A stretch of DNA of 42,288 nucleotides from Tannerella sp. Its GTDB lineage: Bacteria; Bacteroidota; Bacteroidia; Bacteroidales; Tannerellaceae. A program made the position numbers and the translations under genes. Location: NCBI GenBank assembly GCA_031285685.1, contig JAITVS010000022.1:1-42288 (forward strand). Reading direction: 5' to 3'. Each line of letters starts with the position of its first letter. The stretch's first letter is position 1. The notes below the pieces were generated by a model that saw nothing but the letters and a program-made list of their open reading frames with translations, made no database searches and was not told the DNA's origin. Shown piece after piece: positions 1-7,291 of this stretch.

Positions 1-108
1 GCAATAAAAAATATCAATAATAATAATCAATTGAATATTAATAAAATAATATTATAAAAATACGTCTGGGGGGCGTGTGGTCGCTGGTTCGAATCCAGTC
101 ATCCCGAC
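1..108 (+). repeat. Left attachment-site direct repeat (108 bp)
   Basis: This 108-bp sequence is repeated without a mismatch at 41978-42085. The first 60 bases are an AT-rich tract and the last 48 are the 3' part of a tRNA-Pro gene. After base 108 the two copies diverge (AG here, CA at the right end). Because the AT-rich tract is also present here, this copy is not a simple host attL, which should have carried the tRNA 5' half. The repeat may extend left of the window, since it starts at base 1. Confidence 0.9.
61..108 (+). pseudogene. 3' fragment of tRNA-Pro(GGG), left copy
   Basis: The fragment holds an anticodon arm with loop CTGGGGG (anticodon GGG after T33), the variable region, a T arm with the canonical TTCGAAT loop and the 3' acceptor strand CATCCCG with discriminator A. 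The 5' acceptor strand and D arm are absent, so it cannot fold as a tRNA. It is followed by CAG, not CCA. The sequence was carried here as the core of the phage attachment site. Confidence 0.85.
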
Positions 109-129
109 AGATTATAAATTAATGAAAAC

Positions 130-162
130 AAGCGAGTTACTGCAAATGTAGCTTGCTTTTAT
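130..162 (+). terminator. Rho-independent terminator just inside the left end
   Basis: An 11-bp stem with two G-U pairs (130-140 with 148-158, 7-base loop) runs into a T-rich tract. In the integrated phage it would end transcripts of a tRNA-Pro rebuilt at a phage-host junction, replacing the host terminator displaced to 42087-42134, and it shields the integrase from read-through. Confidence 0.7.
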
Positions 163-219
163 TATTTATAAATACTGTTAATCGCAACAATATTGCACAT
201 ATAAATGAGTATAAACGTG

Positions 220-227
220 TATATTTG
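220..227 (+). promoter_or_regulatory. Putative -7 box of the integrase gene
   Basis: TATATTTG fits the Bacteroidetes -7 consensus TAnnTTTG and lies 27 bases before the integrase start. No convincing -33 TTTG is seen at the usual spacing, so the assignment is tentative. An arm-type word at 169-180 lies just upstream and could allow autoregulation. Confidence 0.45.
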
Positions 228-253
228 CGTACAACTTATTGCAAAAATATTGT

Positions 254-1393
254 ATGAATATATCTGTTATTTTAGATACCCGAACAACTAATAAAACCGG
301 CCGGCATCCGGTTAAATTACGATTCAATCACAACAATAAATCCGTGTATGTTGCCACCGGCATGTTTGCAAACCCGGAAGAGTTCAATGCCGAACTGTTT
401 TTTACAGGAAAGGATAAGCGTTACCGACGCATGAACGAAATGCTGTCATCCGAACTGGAACGGGCAGAACAACTACAATTCAATTTAAAACGGAAAGAAG
501 CTTTTTGCGATGCTTCAAAATTCAAGGAATTATTTCTGAACAAAAGACCATCGTTCAATCAGTATTTCGAGAAATACATCGAAACAAAAATAGGTAGAAC
601 AAAAGAAATATATCAATCGACGCTTAACAAATTAAATACTGTAATGGGTAACGTCAGCTTTGAAGAGATAACCTTTTCCTTTCTGCAATCATTTGAGCGA
701 AAAATGATGGAAGATAAACTGAAAACAAATGCGCGCGGAATACATTTCAGGAATATTAGAGCCGTTTACAATCAAGCTATAAATGAAGATATTATTTCGC
801 TATCTCTATACCCATTCCGAAAATTTAAAATCAAAAAGGAAGCCACCTTAAAACGTTCCCTATCTGCCGAAAACCTGCAAAAACTGTTTGCATACTCCGG
901 CGATGTGCTGGAGAACCGCAGCAGAGATATAGCAAAACTTATCTTCTTCCTGATAGGTATCAATATAAAAAATCTTGTCTTCCTGAAAGGCGTAACGGAT
1001 GACCGCATAGAATACTACCGGGTAAAAACCAATGCTCCAATCTCCATAAAACTTGAGCCGGAAGCTATGGAAATAATATCGCAGTACAGGGGAGATGAAT
1101 ACCTGTTAAGATTTGCTGAAGATTATGCCAGCTACAAGACGTTTAATACCAAGATAAACAAGCATCTTGCAGGTATATCCGAAAAACTGGGCATATCAAA
1201 AATTACTACCTACGCCATGCGGCACAGCTGGGCGACACTGGCCGCCGAACTTGAAATACCAAAAGAGACTATTGCTGCCGCACTTGGACATTCGCAGGGA
1301 AATACTGTAACGGATGTGTATATCCAATTCAACCGGCGAAAAATAGACGATGCCAACCGGCGGGTAATAGATTATATTCTTGACCAAAAATAA
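254..1393 (+). CDS. int: Tyrosine recombinase (prophage integrase)
   Basis: A 379-residue protein that would catalyse site-specific insertion and excision of the phage at tRNA-Pro. The N-terminal 100 residues have the beta-rich arm-binding look typical of Bacteroidetes integrases, followed by a SAM-like core-binding domain and the catalytic domain. Visible catalytic residues are Lys in YYRVKT, Arg323 in YAMRHSWAT, the LGHS His and nucleophile Tyr356 in DVYIQF. The first catalytic Arg is not evident: the segment reads IGINIKNLVFL, a deviation also known from IntDOT-type enzymes. A TTG at 239 could extend it, but the ATG at 254 gives the usual MNIS start. It lies next to the attachment site and carries two arm-like words within its own sequence. 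Confidence 0.93.
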   Translation: MNISVILDTRTTNKTGRHPVKLRFNHNNKSVYVATGMFANPEEFNAELFFTGKDKRYRRMNEMLSSELERAEQLQFNLKRKEAFCDASKFKELFLNKRPSFNQYFEKYIETKIGRTKEIYQSTLNKLNTVMGNVSFEEITFSFLQSFERKMMEDKLKTNARGIHFRNIRAVYNQAINEDIISLSLYPFRKFKIKKEATLKRSLSAENLQKLFAYSGDVLENRSRDIAKLIFFLIGINIKNLVFLKGVTDDRIEYYRVKTNAPISIKLEPEAMEIISQYRGDEYLLRFAEDYASYKTFNTKINKHLAGISEKLGISKITTYAMRHSWATLAAELEIPKETIAAALGHSQGNTVTDVYIQFNRRKIDDANRRVIDYILDQK

Positions 1394-1687
1394 ATACTGT
1401 AACGTAAATACTGTTTCGTCCATAGCATTAAAATACTGTCATCGGCTCGAAACGAGCTGCCGGAGAGGGAGAAGCCTCAATTCTTTCCCGAAAATAAATA
1501 CTGTAATGGCATCTATTTATCTCTTTATACACATTAATTAAAAATCATATAGATAGTAATAATACACTCACTGTATTTAGTTATTCTTTCTTTTGCTTCT
1601 TTTCTTTCTTTTGATAAATACTGTAACTATCAGCCATATTTTTTGATTCATTTATTCTTCGTTACTTTGCCGGTAAATAATTCGCTC

Positions 1688-2143
1688 ATGGAATCATCAC
1701 CCTGCATTAACCTCAAAGTAAAACCCTATCTGGCCAGTTTCATAACCAACCTGTATGGAGATCCTGTGAATCTCGACAAGGATTCGCCCGAATCGCGGAT
1801 ATTACGCAAGTTTATCCGTAAATCGCCGGAAGGAGAAACGCCGGAACCGGAAGAAAGCGCCAACCTGACCGTATTACTTCCCTACTTCAAGGAAGCGGAT
1901 CCGCGCGTTTATAATCACCTCCCAACTTCGGGAAAAAAATTATTGGAAGAAAGTTTCCATCAAATTCTTGTTCGCAACATGCTCGACGAGATAGGAAATT
2001 TAGACACCTACTTTTCGGGAAAAATATCATCGCTTGTCGAAGCATGGATGGAAAAGCACGGAATTGAATATTCCGAAACAAACTGGAACACCATCTCGCA
2101 GAAATATTACCGCCTACGAAAAAAGTATGTTAAACATAATTAA
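1688..2143 (+). CDS. Conserved-looking phage protein, first gene of the late module
   Basis: A 151-residue soluble protein I do not recognise. The C-terminal 45 residues are helical and basic (a KHGIEYSETNWNTISQKYYR stretch), which would suit a DNA-binding or winged-helix role. The start is taken at ATG 1688 rather than TTG 1643, which lies in AT-rich DNA just after the last arm-like word. A TTACTTTG motif about 20 bases upstream may be a promoter. It heads the rightward late genes, so it may be a regulator or a small virion protein; neither is shown. Confidence 0.7.
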   Translation: MESSPCINLKVKPYLASFITNLYGDPVNLDKDSPESRILRKFIRKSPEGETPEPEESANLTVLLPYFKEADPRVYNHLPTSGKKLLEESFHQILVRNMLDEIGNLDTYFSGKISSLVEAWMEKHGIEYSETNWNTISQKYYRLRKKYVKHN

Positions 2144-2221
2144 AAACGATTTTTTCATTCGGCTTCGACCCCCGAAAAAAAAATCTGCGAAATTTGCGAA
2201 ATAATGAAAATCTGAAAACAA

Positions 2222-2665
2222 ATGGCCAATAAAACATTACCCGGAATAAAATCAGTAGAGTACTGCGAGGCATCTCAAGCAGCTATAGTTTGTCGTGGAT
2301 TGTACAATTCGCAAACTGCCAATGTCTGGAATGAATTGAAACAATTACCCATTATCGGACAGGGTAGGATGGAAATCAGCGAAAGCGCAGCTACCGGCGA
2401 AGTTATATACTCCAGCAAAATTACTTTCAACATACCCGACTGTTCCGAGTCGGAAGCCATCAAGAACGAAATAATATCCAACGATTGTTGCTTTGTAATA
2501 ACCGATATGATCGGGAACCGCAAGCTCATCGGAATGGATCGGAAACCCCACCCTGTTGTAACCGTCAATTACCTGAACGAAGAAACACCGGCAGGAAAAA
2601 TACTGTATGCCGTCGAAATTACCCACACAAACAATATTCCCCCTGTAACTATTACTAATTTATAA
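2222..2665 (+). CDS. Putative virion-associated protein, beta-rich
   Basis: A 147-residue protein with alternating hydrophobic pattern and no membrane segment, beginning MANKTLPGIKSVEY and ending in a Thr/Pro-rich tail. It precedes the capsid protease and probably belongs to the virion, as a head decoration, stopper or minor tail protein. I do not recognise the family. It is followed by a palindromic intergenic repeat at 2681. Confidence 0.65.
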   Translation: MANKTLPGIKSVEYCEASQAAIVCRGLYNSQTANVWNELKQLPIIGQGRMEISESAATGEVIYSSKITFNIPDCSESEAIKNEIISNDCCFVITDMIGNRKLIGMDRKPHPVVTVNYLNEETPAGKILYAVEITHTNNIPPVTITNL

Positions 2666-2680
2666 CTTATACCTTAGTTA

Positions 2681-2753
2681 CTCGTAACTCGTAACTGCCC
2701 GCAGGGCGTAGAATTGAAAATCGCCGAAGCGAAGGCGAGGCAAACTTGTAACT
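2681..2753 (+). repeat. Palindromic intergenic element, full-length copy 1 (+)
   Basis: A 73-bp element that starts with CTCGTAACT words, contains GCCCGCAGGGC and TCGCC...GGCGA hairpins, and ends ACTTGTAACT. Near-identical reverse-complement copies lie at 15958-16031 and 30852-30925; short derivatives lie before other late genes. Confidence 0.85.
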
Positions 2754-2822
2754 AATATAAAGTCTTTTTATCTTCCTCAATATATCCGTACACTTGCATA
2801 ATTAAATCATTATGTAATTTTT

Positions 2823-3896
2823 ATGGCAAAATACGACATTGATATCGACGGCTATATCGGCTCATGGTTCTCATCCAAGCGATATATCAAGAATGTCATC
2901 AAGGAAATTAACGCAAAGGAAATCCGTTGCCGCGTCAATTCGCTCGGCGGAAATGTAGATGACGCCATTGACATCGCCGCACAATTCGCCGCACATGGGA
3001 ATGTAACTTGCGAACTCTTTTCCCTGAATGCTTCGGCCGCTACCGTTTTTACATTAGGAGCAAAAAAGGTTCGAATGCACACAAACTCCATGTACCTTAT
3101 TCACAAAGCCCTTTCTTGGGTAAACGAATGGGGATATATGAACGAAGATCAGATTACGGAAGCAATCCAAAAAATGACTGCCGAAAAAGACCGTAACTCT
3201 GCCATCACACTTACTCTTGCCAACATGTACGCAAAAAAATCCGGCAAAGAAGTAAAAGACATCCTCAATCTGATGAAACAAGAGAAATGGCTGACGGCAA
3301 CAGAAGCAAAAGAATGGGGCTTTGTGGACGAAATCTTCGAGGATAATTCTGTTCAGCCTGCCGATACCCGTTCTACCGACTTTCTAAATTTGTTGAATGC
3401 TGCCGGACTGCCGGTTCCTAATTTCATTGAACCGGAACATAAGGAGGAAAAAGAACAACTACTCGAAAGCGGAATGTTCAAAGAGTTTATCAATGCTCTC
3501 AAATCGCTGTTTAACAATCAAAATAACACTGTTTTCATGAAAAAAGACCTTGTAAACATCAATACCCTGCTCGACGTGAAAGGTATTGAACTTAAAAACG
3601 GAAAAGCCGAACTGACCGAAGCACAGTTACAGGCTATCAACACCGCTTTGGATGCTGCTAAAAACACTGCCGAACCGGAAGAAAAAAAGGATGAGAAAAC
3701 CGAAGAAACTCCTGTCCCTGAAAATTCTGCTGACAAAGATGAAATCGCCCGTCTGAAAGCCGAAATCGAAGCGCTCAAGAAACAACCGGGCGACACAACC
3801 GCTCCGGTAAATAAAGTATCGGACGACACAACGGAAGAAGCTGACTATTTCGCTCACGTCAAATCGGCAAAAAACATGTTTGACATGCTTCCGTAA
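2823..3896 (+). CDS. Capsid maturation protease (ClpP-like) with scaffold-like C-terminal domain
   Basis: A 357-residue protein. Residues 1-175 have the ClpP fold of phage head proteases: the oxyanion segment RVNSLGGNVDDA, putative nucleophile Ser71 in NASAATVF and His94 in YLIHKAL. Residues 240-357 are charged and coiled-coil-rich (ELTEAQLQAINTALDAAKN, then Glu/Lys/Pro-rich and IARLKAEIEALKKQ), as in assembly scaffolds. It probably builds and then cleaves the internal scaffold of the prohead. An internal ATG at residue 239 (MKKDLVN) could allow separate scaffold expression. The major capsid gene follows at 36 bases. Confidence 0.88.
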   Translation: MAKYDIDIDGYIGSWFSSKRYIKNVIKEINAKEIRCRVNSLGGNVDDAIDIAAQFAAHGNVTCELFSLNASAATVFTLGAKKVRMHTNSMYLIHKALSWVNEWGYMNEDQITEAIQKMTAEKDRNSAITLTLANMYAKKSGKEVKDILNLMKQEKWLTATEAKEWGFVDEIFEDNSVQPADTRSTDFLNLLNAAGLPVPNFIEPEHKEEKEQLLESGMFKEFINALKSLFNNQNNTVFMKKDLVNINTLLDVKGIELKNGKAELTEAQLQAINTALDAAKNTAEPEEKKDEKTEETPVPENSADKDEIARLKAEIEALKKQPGDTTAPVNKVSDDTTEEADYFAHVKSAKNMFDMLP

Positions 3897-3931
3897 TTAA
3901 CAACTATCATTAACCATTAATCATTAAATAA

Positions 3932-4888
3932 ATGGCAATTACAATCACCCCCGAAGCGTTGCAGAAATCTGCCGTTAAATACCGCAAGGAACTGTTGTCC
4001 ATGCTGGTTATCGGACTGAACAGTTCGCTTCAACACATGACCCCGCGATTAGGAGTCATGTATAAGGAAACCGTCGGAGAAATCTTTGAGAACGCCGAAC
4101 TGGGACCTTACGACCCCAATCGTAAAAATACCGATGTATCTATTGTCGGGCGCGATTTGGAAACATTCTTAGGCTCTATCATCAAAGAGTTTGATCCCAA
4201 CGATGTGTATCAATCCATCTATGGCTCGCTTACCCTGCATGGAGAAGGATTGAAAGGCGTTCCCATAGAAAAACTTATTTTGGCCGCTGTCATCAAAAGC
4301 ATTTCTCAAAAGATGAATATGGCTTTATTTACCGCAACGCGGAATACTGCCGGAACTGCCAGTGCCGACCTGTTCAATGGATTCGATACCATCACGAAAA
4401 AGGAAATTACCGACGCCAAAGTTTCCGTTGCGCTCAAAAATTTGTTTGAATTTGGAGAGGCTATTACTGCCATCAATGCAGTCGATCAGCTCAAAGCGTA
4501 TTATCGCGCTGCTTCCGACGAATTGCAGTCTGTTCCGGTAAAGTTGTTCATGTCTAAAGATATTTACAATGCCTACGTGGACGACTACCAGCAAACTGTT
4601 GGTGCAGTACCCTACAATCGCGAGTTCAAGAAAACATTCCTCGAAGGCTCCAACGACTTGTGCGAACTGGTAGCATTACCCAACAAAAAAGGTTCCGCCT
4701 ATCTGCAACTGACCCCAAAATCCAATATGCTTGTCGGCATGGGAGCCGGAAACGACCTCGAAAAATTAAGTGTAGATCGCTTTTCTGCGTTCCAAGTTAC
4801 GCTCTCAATGGCTGCCGTATTCGGCGTGCAATACGAAACCATTTCGCCCGAAAGGTTGCTGATTGGTAAATTGATTGTTGAACCCTAA
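3932..4888 (+). CDS. Major capsid protein, HK97-fold
   Basis: A 318-residue protein directly after the protease-scaffold gene, the canonical place of a major capsid protein. It has an N-terminal helical arm, central mixed alpha/beta segments and a C-terminal stretch (FSAFQVTLSMAAVFGVQYETISPERLLIGKL) of the type that ends Bacteroidetes-phage coat proteins. No signal peptide or membrane segment. Assignment rests on position, size and overall character rather than on a catalytic motif. Confidence 0.8.
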   Translation: MAITITPEALQKSAVKYRKELLSMLVIGLNSSLQHMTPRLGVMYKETVGEIFENAELGPYDPNRKNTDVSIVGRDLETFLGSIIKEFDPNDVYQSIYGSLTLHGEGLKGVPIEKLILAAVIKSISQKMNMALFTATRNTAGTASADLFNGFDTITKKEITDAKVSVALKNLFEFGEAITAINAVDQLKAYYRAASDELQSVPVKLFMSKDIYNAYVDDYQQTVGAVPYNREFKKTFLEGSNDLCELVALPNKKGSAYLQLTPKSNMLVGMGAGNDLEKLSVDRFSAFQVTLSMAAVFGVQYETISPERLLIGKLIVEP

Positions 4889-4901
4889 AAACTGAATCAC
4901 A

Positions 4902-5486
4902 ATGGCAATTAATTGTAACGGGGTATCCCCTCAATCGCTCGAATGGTGCGATGGAAAAATCAACCTGCCCGGAATCCGTGCCACCGTTTTCTTCATTCCC
5001 AAGCGCGACATTGTCGATTGGCCGACTTTGCCGGATACATTCGAAGCTGATATGGACGTAATGGCTACATACGCCGGATCGTTCACACTGGCTGCTGAAA
5101 AGAAATGGCAAACGCTGCATGTACTTGTGGATAAGTCGCCGATTACTTCCGAATCTCAAGGAACCAAGCCGTCGAAAACATCGCTTGTAAAAGCAACCTT
5201 TGTTCATCCGGGTACGGAAGAACAAGCAACTGCCTTTTGCCGGTTGGCAAGTAATGACGATTACGTGTATCTCGTACAAACCAAGCCCGGCAAGTACCGC
5301 GTTATCGGAAACGACATGTACCAAACCGAAACCAATCCGGCTCAAAACTTGGGAGGTGCAGCTACTGACGAAATGGGTACTACACTCGAAGTTTCAGTTA
5401 CCGACGTATCTCCTGCTCCATTCTACACCGGAATCATCGAAACTGTTAATGGAGACATCAACGAACCGGTTGAAGTAAATCCGTAA
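4902..5486 (+). CDS. Putative major tail (tube) protein
   Basis: A 194-residue beta-rich protein starting MAINCNGVSPQSLEWCDGKINLPGIR, 13 bases after the capsid gene. The segment DVMATYAGSFTLAAEKKWQTL and the acidic tail resemble tube-forming proteins of siphophages. The close spacing suggests high co-expression with the coat protein, as expected for an abundant structural protein. A head decoration protein is the alternative. Confidence 0.5.
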   Translation: MAINCNGVSPQSLEWCDGKINLPGIRATVFFIPKRDIVDWPTLPDTFEADMDVMATYAGSFTLAAEKKWQTLHVLVDKSPITSESQGTKPSKTSLVKATFVHPGTEEQATAFCRLASNDDYVYLVQTKPGKYRVIGNDMYQTETNPAQNLGGAATDEMGTTLEVSVTDVSPAPFYTGIIETVNGDINEPVEVNP

Positions 5487-5493
5487 AAAAACA

Positions 5494-5546
5494 GATACAA
5501 GATACAAGTAAACGAGTAAACAGGTTATCAACTCGTATCTTGTATC
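5494..5546. repeat. Intergenic inverted repeat between late genes
   Basis: GATACAAGATAC (5494-5505) and its perfect complement GTATCTTGTATC (5535-5546) can form a 12-bp hairpin made of repeated GATACAA words. A CTCGTAACT word follows at 5553. It belongs to the same style of intergenic word repeat seen before other late genes; there is no T-run, so it is not an obvious terminator. Confidence 0.7.
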
Positions 5547-5572
5547 TTGTTTACTCGTAACTAATTATTACT

Positions 5573-6367
5573 ATGGATAAATTATTAGAACAAATCAAGA
5601 AAGTCCTTGATACGCCGGACGACAAATTAGATATTGCTTCGGCAGCTGCCTTGCTGCTCAAATTCAGTAAAAACCGTATCCTGAACGAAAATATTATCCG
5701 GCGCCAAAACGTCGGAAAATTGAAGTACGAACTGCGCAAGTATTACGACTATCACGCAAGCGAAGCGCTCCGAAAAGAAGTTGCTACGATCGAAACAGAT
5801 GCAAAAATAATAGTCGAAGAAACGCTGCCTGCTTTGGAGCAAAAAGAACAAGGCCCGTTGAATGGACTTCGTCCTGATCACGACCGGCTACCGGAAGAAA
5901 TAAAAGCCTTGGCCATTGAGAACCGGAACGACTATCCGCGTATGCGCAAGTTGCACGAGCAACTAAAGCTGCTGGCCAATGCCCGCCCCTGCGACCGCTA
6001 CCCACTGCTTCAGGAACTCAAGAAATTAGACAGCAAAGTTCGCGAAAATTGGGATGCCTACGACGCTTTCATTATACCACCGGTTAATTCCGACGAACAG
6101 CAAGGTAATGATGGAGAAGCAGCGCAAATCAACGAAGAGGAAGCCTCACCATCGGCGCCGGTTGATGCGAAGAAAATCTCTGCTGCCCGCAAATACCTGA
6201 GCGATAACAAGCCTAAACTGGCAACACTGAAAGCGCAGGAAGACCAAACTGCCTACATTGCCCTTCGCGACAAAATGCAGGAACGCCTATCGCTTCTCAT
6301 TCAGGCAGATGCCGGAATTTCCGAAGAATACCTTGCAGAACTGAAAGCTATCGGAGTGGATGTTTAA
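5573..6367 (+). CDS. Alpha-helical phage protein of unknown function
   Basis: A 264-residue, highly charged, almost wholly helical protein. Residues 70-100 and 195-255 look like coiled coils, joined by an acidic linker rich in Glu, Gln and Ala. It is in the late operon after the putative tail tube and before a terminator. A tail assembly or head-associated role is possible from position only. I do not recognise the family. Confidence 0.65.
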   Translation: MDKLLEQIKKVLDTPDDKLDIASAAALLLKFSKNRILNENIIRRQNVGKLKYELRKYYDYHASEALRKEVATIETDAKIIVEETLPALEQKEQGPLNGLRPDHDRLPEEIKALAIENRNDYPRMRKLHEQLKLLANARPCDRYPLLQELKKLDSKVRENWDAYDAFIIPPVNSDEQQGNDGEAAQINEEEASPSAPVDAKKISAARKYLSDNKPKLATLKAQEDQTAYIALRDKMQERLSLLIQADAGISEEYLAELKAIGVDV

Positions 6368-6385
6368 GGATGCAAAAGAATGTAT

Positions 6386-6422
6386 AAAGCCTGTATGTGA
6401 TTGTTCCGTACAGGCTTTTTAT
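6386..6422 (+). terminator. Rho-independent terminator after the capsid genes
   Basis: AAAGCCTGTA (6386-6395) pairs with TACAGGCTTT (6409-6418) around a 13-base loop and is followed by T residues. It separates the capsid block from the terminase genes. The 153 bases to the next gene hold no gene; they end in CAATTCTCCATT word repeats. Confidence 0.85.
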
Positions 6423-6575
6423 ACAGATAGATTCCAGTTGTTTGATATAATTGAAGTGTTATTGCAACAGAATGGAAGTTGTGAGGAAATATACATCACA
6501 TATTAGATCAACTCCACTCCGAGAACTGATAAATAGTTTTGTTCTCAATTCTCCATTTTCAATTCTCCATTAAAA

Positions 6576-7181
6576 ATGAAGCCCAACACCCTCGAAGTCT
6601 GCCGTGTTCACCTGTTCGATGATAAAACCGAACTCGAAAAACACGCTATACCCGGACAACTCATCGACCGGATTATCCGGCTTCGGGCGGCTTATACCGT
6701 TTGGCTCGAACATCCGCGCAAAAAGGATGCCGAAATACGCGATTTCCTGATGAATTTCGGCGTAAACAAATCTGCTGCTTACGACGACATACGCATACTC
6801 AAATTGCTGCTGGGCGACTTCACGGAAACCTCGAAAAACTTTCATCGTTTCAAGTTCAATTCCATGGTCATGAATGCCTACGAACTGGCCGAGCGGCGGA
6901 AAGATACACGTTCCATGGTTGCCGCAGCTGCGCAATATGCCAAATATAACCAGTTAGATAAAGAGGATGCGCTGAAAACCCCTTGGGAAGAAATCATCCC
7001 GCAATGTTTCGAGCCGACTTCCGATCCTACCGTCATCGGAATCAAACCGATAGATAACATTCAGGACAAAATCCGCGCACTCAAGGAAAAATACGGAAAG
7101 GATATAGAAGACATTGAATACGAAGATGTAGATTTCGACGAAGAAACCTTGTTCAATGAACAATTAAGAATTAAGAATTAA
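6576..7181 (+). CDS. terS: Terminase small subunit (putative)
   Basis: A 201-residue protein immediately before the large terminase. Residues 25-80 contain a helix-turn-helix-like stretch (LRAAYTVWLEHPRKKDAEIRDFL... VNKSAAYDDIRIL) and the C-terminus is strongly acidic, as in small terminases that bind pac/cos DNA and load the large subunit. The last codons and stop lie within five tandem 7-bp units (AATTAAG), so the C-terminus is set by repeat register. Confidence 0.72.
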   Translation: MKPNTLEVCRVHLFDDKTELEKHAIPGQLIDRIIRLRAAYTVWLEHPRKKDAEIRDFLMNFGVNKSAAYDDIRILKLLLGDFTETSKNFHRFKFNSMVMNAYELAERRKDTRSMVAAAAQYAKYNQLDKEDALKTPWEEIIPQCFEPTSDPTVIGIKPIDNIQDKIRALKEKYGKDIEDIEYEDVDFDEETLFNEQLRIKN

Positions 7182-7287
7182 GAATTAAGAATTAAGAATT
7201 AAAAGACCGGATTCTTTCCATTTTAATTTTTAATTCTTAATTATCAATTCACTCGTAACTGTCCGCAGGGCGAAGTAACTCGTAACT
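7162..7287 (+). repeat. Heptamer tandem repeat with inverted partner and CTCGTAACT element
   Basis: Five tandem AATTAAG heptamers (7162-7196) overlap the end of the small-terminase gene. A complementary AT-rich stretch at 7224-7242 could fold back on them. A short copy of the palindromic element (CTCGTAACTG...CGTAACT with TCCGCAGGG) follows at 7252-7287, five bases before the large terminase start. Confidence 0.75.
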
Positions 7288-7291
7288 GAAT

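Larger units (their letters stand above)
169..1628 (+). repeat. Putative integrase arm-type sites, left cluster
   Basis: A 12-14-bp word with consensus TAAATACTGTAATG recurs on the same strand at about 169, 633 (exact), 1300, 1391, 1405, 1430, 1495 (exact) and 1615. The copies at 633 and 1300 lie inside the integrase coding sequence; the others flank it. The same word recurs eight times at the right end of the phage (41741-41913). Position next to both ends and in one orientation suggests arm-type binding sites of the integrase. That role is inferred. Confidence 0.65.

Noticed and set aside
1643..1687. Upstream TTG start for the gene at 1688
   Set aside because: The added 15 residues lie in AT-rich promoter-like DNA next to an arm-type word; ATG 1688 has the better context.
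2603..2616. AAATACTGTATG inside the gene at 2222
   Set aside because: A partial match within coding sequence, not clustered with the others.
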